Shown here in pieces: positions 61,363 through 64,000 of a stretch of DNA of 64,000 bases (position 1 is its first letter; each line of letters opens with the position of its first letter). Position numbers and translations under genes: made by a program. This DNA comes from Streptomyces melanogenes. GTDB taxonomy: Bacteria > Actinomycetota > Actinomycetes > Streptomycetales > Streptomycetaceae. The notes beneath the pieces are model-generated. The model was not told where the DNA came from and searched no databases. It saw nothing but the letters and a program-made list of their open reading frames with translations. The stretch lies in the NCBI RefSeq assembly GCF_014649795.1, contig NZ_BMTS01000013.1:249639-313638 (forward strand), written 5' to 3'.

Positions 61363-61768
61363 CGGATCCCCCACCCCGTCTGGTCAGAACTGGGCTTGCA
61401 CAGATACTCTACGCCACTGTTAACTCGAAAAAACACGGGCAGGGGGCCACGAGGGGAGTCCCTTGCCCGTGTGAAGGCCCCGCTGTGCCCGAAACCGGGC
61501 AGAGCGGGTGTTTCGGCATGCCTGTACATAGATGTAGCCCTTCGCGACGGGGGATGCACGAAGGGCTACCCATACATTATGACACCGAGTCAGGCGCCAG
61601 GAACAGTCGCCCCGCCGATAGCGCATGCGTACGTGTGTACGCAGCCGCCCACCTCCGGTGCCGGATCGCGCCGATAGCAGATGCACAGCCGCCCGGTCGC
61701 GGCGAGGGTGCAACGGGCGTACGGGCCAGGTGGGTTGGGCATGGCCCGGGAAACGTAAACTGGGGCGA
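61363..61768. other. 406-bp gap with three tandem hairpins
   Basis: Between the XRE gene and the MazG-like gene. Holds three successive inverted repeats: 61434-61471 (CACGGGCAGGG with a later CCCTTGCCCGTG), 61479-61508 (CCCGCT...GCCCG/CGGGC...AGCGGG) and 61534-61569 (GTAGCCCTTCG / CGAAGGGCTAC, 11-bp stem, 14-nt loop). A 95-residue plus-strand open frame here has no gene-like features. A small RNA or tandem terminators are possible. Confidence 0.55.
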
Positions 61769-62215
61769 ATGAGTACCCCCGCACAGGAGACGACAGCGCG
61801 GCAGAGCGGCCCGGCGTCCCCTGCCCGTCTGGTCCGGGAATTCCACACCACCTTCGGCCTGGACGCCCGGACGACCCCCACGGAGATCCCCCCGGACGTG
61901 GCCGCCCACCGCCGCGACCTGCTGGTCGAGGAGGCGGCCGAGGCGGCGGAGGTCGCGGTCGAGGGCCCGCTCGACCACCTGGCCCACGAGCTGGCGGACG
62001 TCGTGTACGTGGCGTACGGCACGGCCCTGGTCCACGGCATCGACCTGGACGCGGTCATCGCGGAGATCCACCGGGCCAACATGACCAAACTGGGCTCCGA
62101 CGGCCGTCCGCTGCTGCGCGCCGACGGCAAGGTCCTCAAGGGGGAGAACTACCGCAAGCCGGATGTCTCGGCGGTGCTGCGCGAGCAGGGCTGGGAGGCC
62201 GGGGACAGGGCCTGA
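61769..62215 (+). CDS. MazG-like nucleotide pyrophosphohydrolase
   Basis: A 148-residue all-alpha NTP-pyrophosphatase-fold protein. The paired metal motif is E54-E55-x-x-E58 (LLVEEAAEAAEV) and E74-x-x-D77 (HELADVVYV). A basic segment near 108-125 follows. Such enzymes hydrolyse dNTPs or house-clean modified nucleotides; substrate unknown. TAAACT ends 7 nt before ATG 61769, so the message may be leaderless. A photolyase gene follows 54 bp later, suggesting a DNA-quality theme. Confidence 0.82.
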   Translation: MSTPAQETTARQSGPASPARLVREFHTTFGLDARTTPTEIPPDVAAHRRDLLVEEAAEAAEVAVEGPLDHLAHELADVVYVAYGTALVHGIDLDAVIAEIHRANMTKLGSDGRPLLRADGKVLKGENYRKPDVSAVLREQGWEAGDRA

Positions 62216-62269
62216 GCCCACCGGCCGCGCGTCCCCGCCACGGGGGCGGACCTCCCGGAGGATGGGCGG

Positions 62270-63622
62270 ATGACCGTCTCCGTGGCGCTGTTCACCGCCG
62301 ATCTGCGGCTGCACGACAACCCCGTGCTGCACGCGGCCGTACGCGAGGCCGAGCGGGTCGTGCCGCTGTTCGTGTACGACGACGGGGTGCGCGCGGCGGG
62401 CTTCGACGCGCCCAACCGGCGGGCCTTCCTCGCGGACTGCCTCGCCGATCTGGACGCCGGGCTGCGGGCGCGCGGCGGACGCCTCGTGGTGCGCTCCGGC
62501 GACGTGGTGGAGCGGGTGCGCGCCGTGGTGGCCGAGACGGGCGCGGAGCGGGTGCACGTGGCGGGCGGGCCGAGCCGGTACGCCGTGCGGCGCGAGGCGG
62601 CGCTGCGGGAGGCGCTGGGGCGCGCCCTGGTGGTGCACGACGCGGTGGTGACGGCGCTCGCCCCCGGCGCGGTGACCCCGGCGGGCGCCGACCACTACGC
62701 CGTGTTCACCCCGTACTTCCGGCGCTGGAGCGCGACGGGCGTACGGGAAGTGGTGCCGGTCCCTCGCCAGGTGCGGGTCCCCGAGGTTGACTCCGAGCCG
62801 CTGCGGCCGCGCGCCGAGGTCACCGGGACCTCGCCGGGCCTGGCCGAGGGCGGCGAGACGGCGGGCCGCGAGCGGCTGCGGGCCTGGCTGAGGGACGGGA
62901 TCGCCGGGTACGAGTCGGGCCACGACGACCTCGCCGGCGACGCCACCTCCCGGCTGTCGCCCTTCCTCCACTTCGGCGCCCTGTCGGCGGCCGAACTGGT
63001 GCACCTGGCCCGGCGCGAGGGCTCCCCGGGCGCCGACGCGTTCGTACGGCAGCTGGCCTGGCGCGACTTCCACCACCAGGTCCTCGCGGCCCGCCCCGAC
63101 GCGGCGAGCGCCGACTACCGCGACCGGGGCGACCGCTGGCGCCACGACGAACGCGAGCTCGCCGCCTGGCGGGCGGGCCGCACCGGCTACCCCCTGGTCG
63201 ACGCGGCGATGCGACAGCTCGCCCACGAGGGCTGGATGCACAACCGGGGCCGGATGCTGGCGGCGAGCTTCCTCACCAAGACGCTCTACGCCGACTGGCG
63301 ACTGGGCGCCCGCCACTTCCTCGACCTGCTGGTCGACGGGGACATCGCCAACAACCAGTTGAACTGGCAATGGGTGGCCGGAACAGGGAACGACACCCGC
63401 CCGAACCGCATCCTCAATCCTGTGACCCAGGGCAAACGCCTGGACCGGCGCGGCACGTACGTACGCCGCTGGGTCCCGGAACTGGCGGAGGTGCCGGACC
63501 GCTTCCTCCACGAACCGTGGAAGCTCCCCACCGCGGAACTGTCCGCCACCGGGTACCCCGGGCCGGTGGTGGAGCTGGGGGAGGGGCGGGAGCGGTTCGA
63601 GCGGGGGCGGGGCACGGCATAA
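62270..63622 (+). CDS. phr: Deoxyribodipyrimidine photolyase (class I CPD)
   Basis: A 450-residue photolyase that splits cyclobutane pyrimidine dimers using blue light and FAD. The N-terminal antenna domain covers about 1-130 (VALFTADLRLHDNPVLHAA), and the C-terminal FAD domain about 200-440. Family signatures include RLSPFLHFGALSAAEL, QLAWRDFHH, HEGWMHNRGRMLAASFLTK (in parts) and NNQLNWQWVAGTGND. Length is normal. GGAGG lies upstream of ATG 62270. Confidence 0.94.
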   Translation: MTVSVALFTADLRLHDNPVLHAAVREAERVVPLFVYDDGVRAAGFDAPNRRAFLADCLADLDAGLRARGGRLVVRSGDVVERVRAVVAETGAERVHVAGGPSRYAVRREAALREALGRALVVHDAVVTALAPGAVTPAGADHYAVFTPYFRRWSATGVREVVPVPRQVRVPEVDSEPLRPRAEVTGTSPGLAEGGETAGRERLRAWLRDGIAGYESGHDDLAGDATSRLSPFLHFGALSAAELVHLARREGSPGADAFVRQLAWRDFHHQVLAARPDAASADYRDRGDRWRHDERELAAWRAGRTGYPLVDAAMRQLAHEGWMHNRGRMLAASFLTKTLYADWRLGARHFLDLLVDGDIANNQLNWQWVAGTGNDTRPNRILNPVTQGKRLDRRGTYVRRWVPELAEVPDRFLHEPWKLPTAELSATGYPGPVVELGEGRERFERGRGTA

Positions 63623-63648
63623 GCCGCGTCCGGGGCAAAGGGATAAAA

Positions 63649-63673
63649 GATCTTGGGAATTAATTCCAAGATC
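63649..63673. terminator. AT-rich palindrome after photolyase gene
   Basis: GATCTTGG-g-AATTAATTCCAAGATC is a 24-bp perfect palindrome apart from one extra G, in an unusually AT-rich patch. It may be a terminator for the photolyase gene or an operator for the acyltransferase gene. Confidence 0.5.
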
Positions 63674-63723
63674 AGGTAAAACATCCCGCCGAGGAAACGT
63701 GCGACAACCACGGAATGAGAATC

Positions 63724-63753
63724 TTGTGAGAATTCTGTGGATTGTCATATCAT
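63724..63753 (+). promoter_or_regulatory. Possible promoter of acyltransferase gene
   Basis: TTGTGA (63724-63729) and TATCAT (63748-63753) are 18 bp apart in an AT-rich stretch, 77 bp before the ATG. Confidence 0.4.
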
Positions 63754-63829
63754 TCGCGAGCGCGCCGACGCCTCCCTGACCAGTGGGCTGTCCGGCCGCG
63801 GATTCACTGGACCCAGGGGGAACACCTTC

Positions 63830-64000
63830 ATGCCCGATACGGCTCGCCATGCGCTCATACCCTCGCCTCGCACCGAGCCGAGAGCGCCTGCCGAAACGAC
63901 CCGTCACGGGCGGCTGTACGCACTGGACGGCCTGCGGCTGCTCGCCGCGCTGACCGTGGTGCTCTACCACTACATGGCGCGCGGCGGCGGCTGGCACGGC
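63830..64000 (+). CDS. Acyltransferase family protein (OafA/YrhL-like), 5' part only
   Basis: The first 57 codons are in the window, and the gene continues beyond the end. A hydrophilic N-terminus (MPDTARHALIPSPRTEPRAP) is followed by GRLYALDGLRLLAALTVVLY and HYMARGGG. The LDGLRLLAALTVVLYHY signature is the first TM helix of acyltransferase-3 membrane proteins that O-acylate sugars, glycans or macrolides. AGGGGG lies upstream of ATG 63830. Confidence 0.8.
   Translation, partial: MPDTARHALIPSPRTEPRAPAETTRHGRLYALDGLRLLAALTVVLYHYMARGGGWHG

Noticed and set aside
61485..61772. 95-residue plus-strand open frame
   Set aside because: Passes through three hairpins, has no ribosome site or domain, and its end overlaps the MazG-like start.

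Overview
The window looks like an oriC-proximal part of the linear chromosome of a Streptomyces species. The evidence is very high GC with G/C-ending codons, frequent GTG starts, a bacterial proteasome activator, whiJ-type XRE/DUF397 genes and a snapalysin locus. It also has exact ParB (parS) palindromes GTTTCACGTGAAAC and DnaA boxes, which in Streptomyces cluster around oriC. I see no tRNA, rRNA, CRISPR array, insertion sequence or prophage. Most of the window is conserved core gene content; the accessory part is in small regulators and repeats.

Layout. 1-5.2 kb: parS cluster, potassium channel with RCK domain, quinone oxidoreductase, Bpa, a small secreted/anchored protein and a PASTA kinase. 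5.5-9.7 kb: a second, divergent kinase with a Gly/Thr repeat tail, a phosphotransferase, a PNPOx-like protein and an orphan DosR-like response regulator. 9.98-15.7 kb: a branched-chain 2-oxoacid dehydrogenase operon (E1 alpha, E1 beta, E2) with a parS site inside the E2 gene, then a GntR regulator coupled to an MFS transporter. 15.7-25 kb: DinB-like mycothiol enzyme, nitrilase-like hydrolase, LURP-one protein, thioredoxin-NHL protein, M18 aminopeptidase, FadE5-like acyl-CoA dehydrogenase, SseB-like protein and a broken pirin gene. 25-36.5 kb: AI-2E-type permease, PAS-GAF-PP2C-ATPase phosphatase, aspS, an ECF sigma/membrane protein/L,D-transpeptidase group, metG and a two-component system. 36.7-45.4 kb: VWA protein, a hypothetical protein, APC permease, the LysR/snapalysin pair, a tiny zinc-ribbon protein and a FUSC protein. 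45.5-51 kb: a DnaA-box cluster, oxidoreductase, EEP phosphatase, alpha/beta hydrolase with divergent MocR regulator, and small membrane proteins. 51-58 kb: an attenuator-controlled auxiliary trpS, an anti-sigma-type ATPase/XRE/DUF397 trio, a secreted lipase with a divergent PucR-like regulator carrying a TTA codon, and a DHA2 exporter. 58-64 kb: an XRE, ImmA/IrrE peptidase, MAB_1171c-like membrane protein and PAP2-like protein cluster, a MazG-like protein, photolyase and the start of an acyltransferase.

The dominant non-coding feature is a dispersed intergenic repeat. I counted 23 copies, in both orientations, of a roughly 21-bp core containing CGCAGTTCCCCGCGCCCC. Copies are often inverted pairs flanking a second palindromic insert, and one copy forms the 3' end of a histidine kinase gene. 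These repeats create many spurious open frames. The observations I rate highest are the three-box DnaA cluster near 45.4-45.5 kb, the intragenic parS site, the repeat family, the XRE/ImmA/MAB_1171c/PAP2 cluster and the trpS attenuator. All assignments are from reading the sequence and from family knowledge; no search was run.
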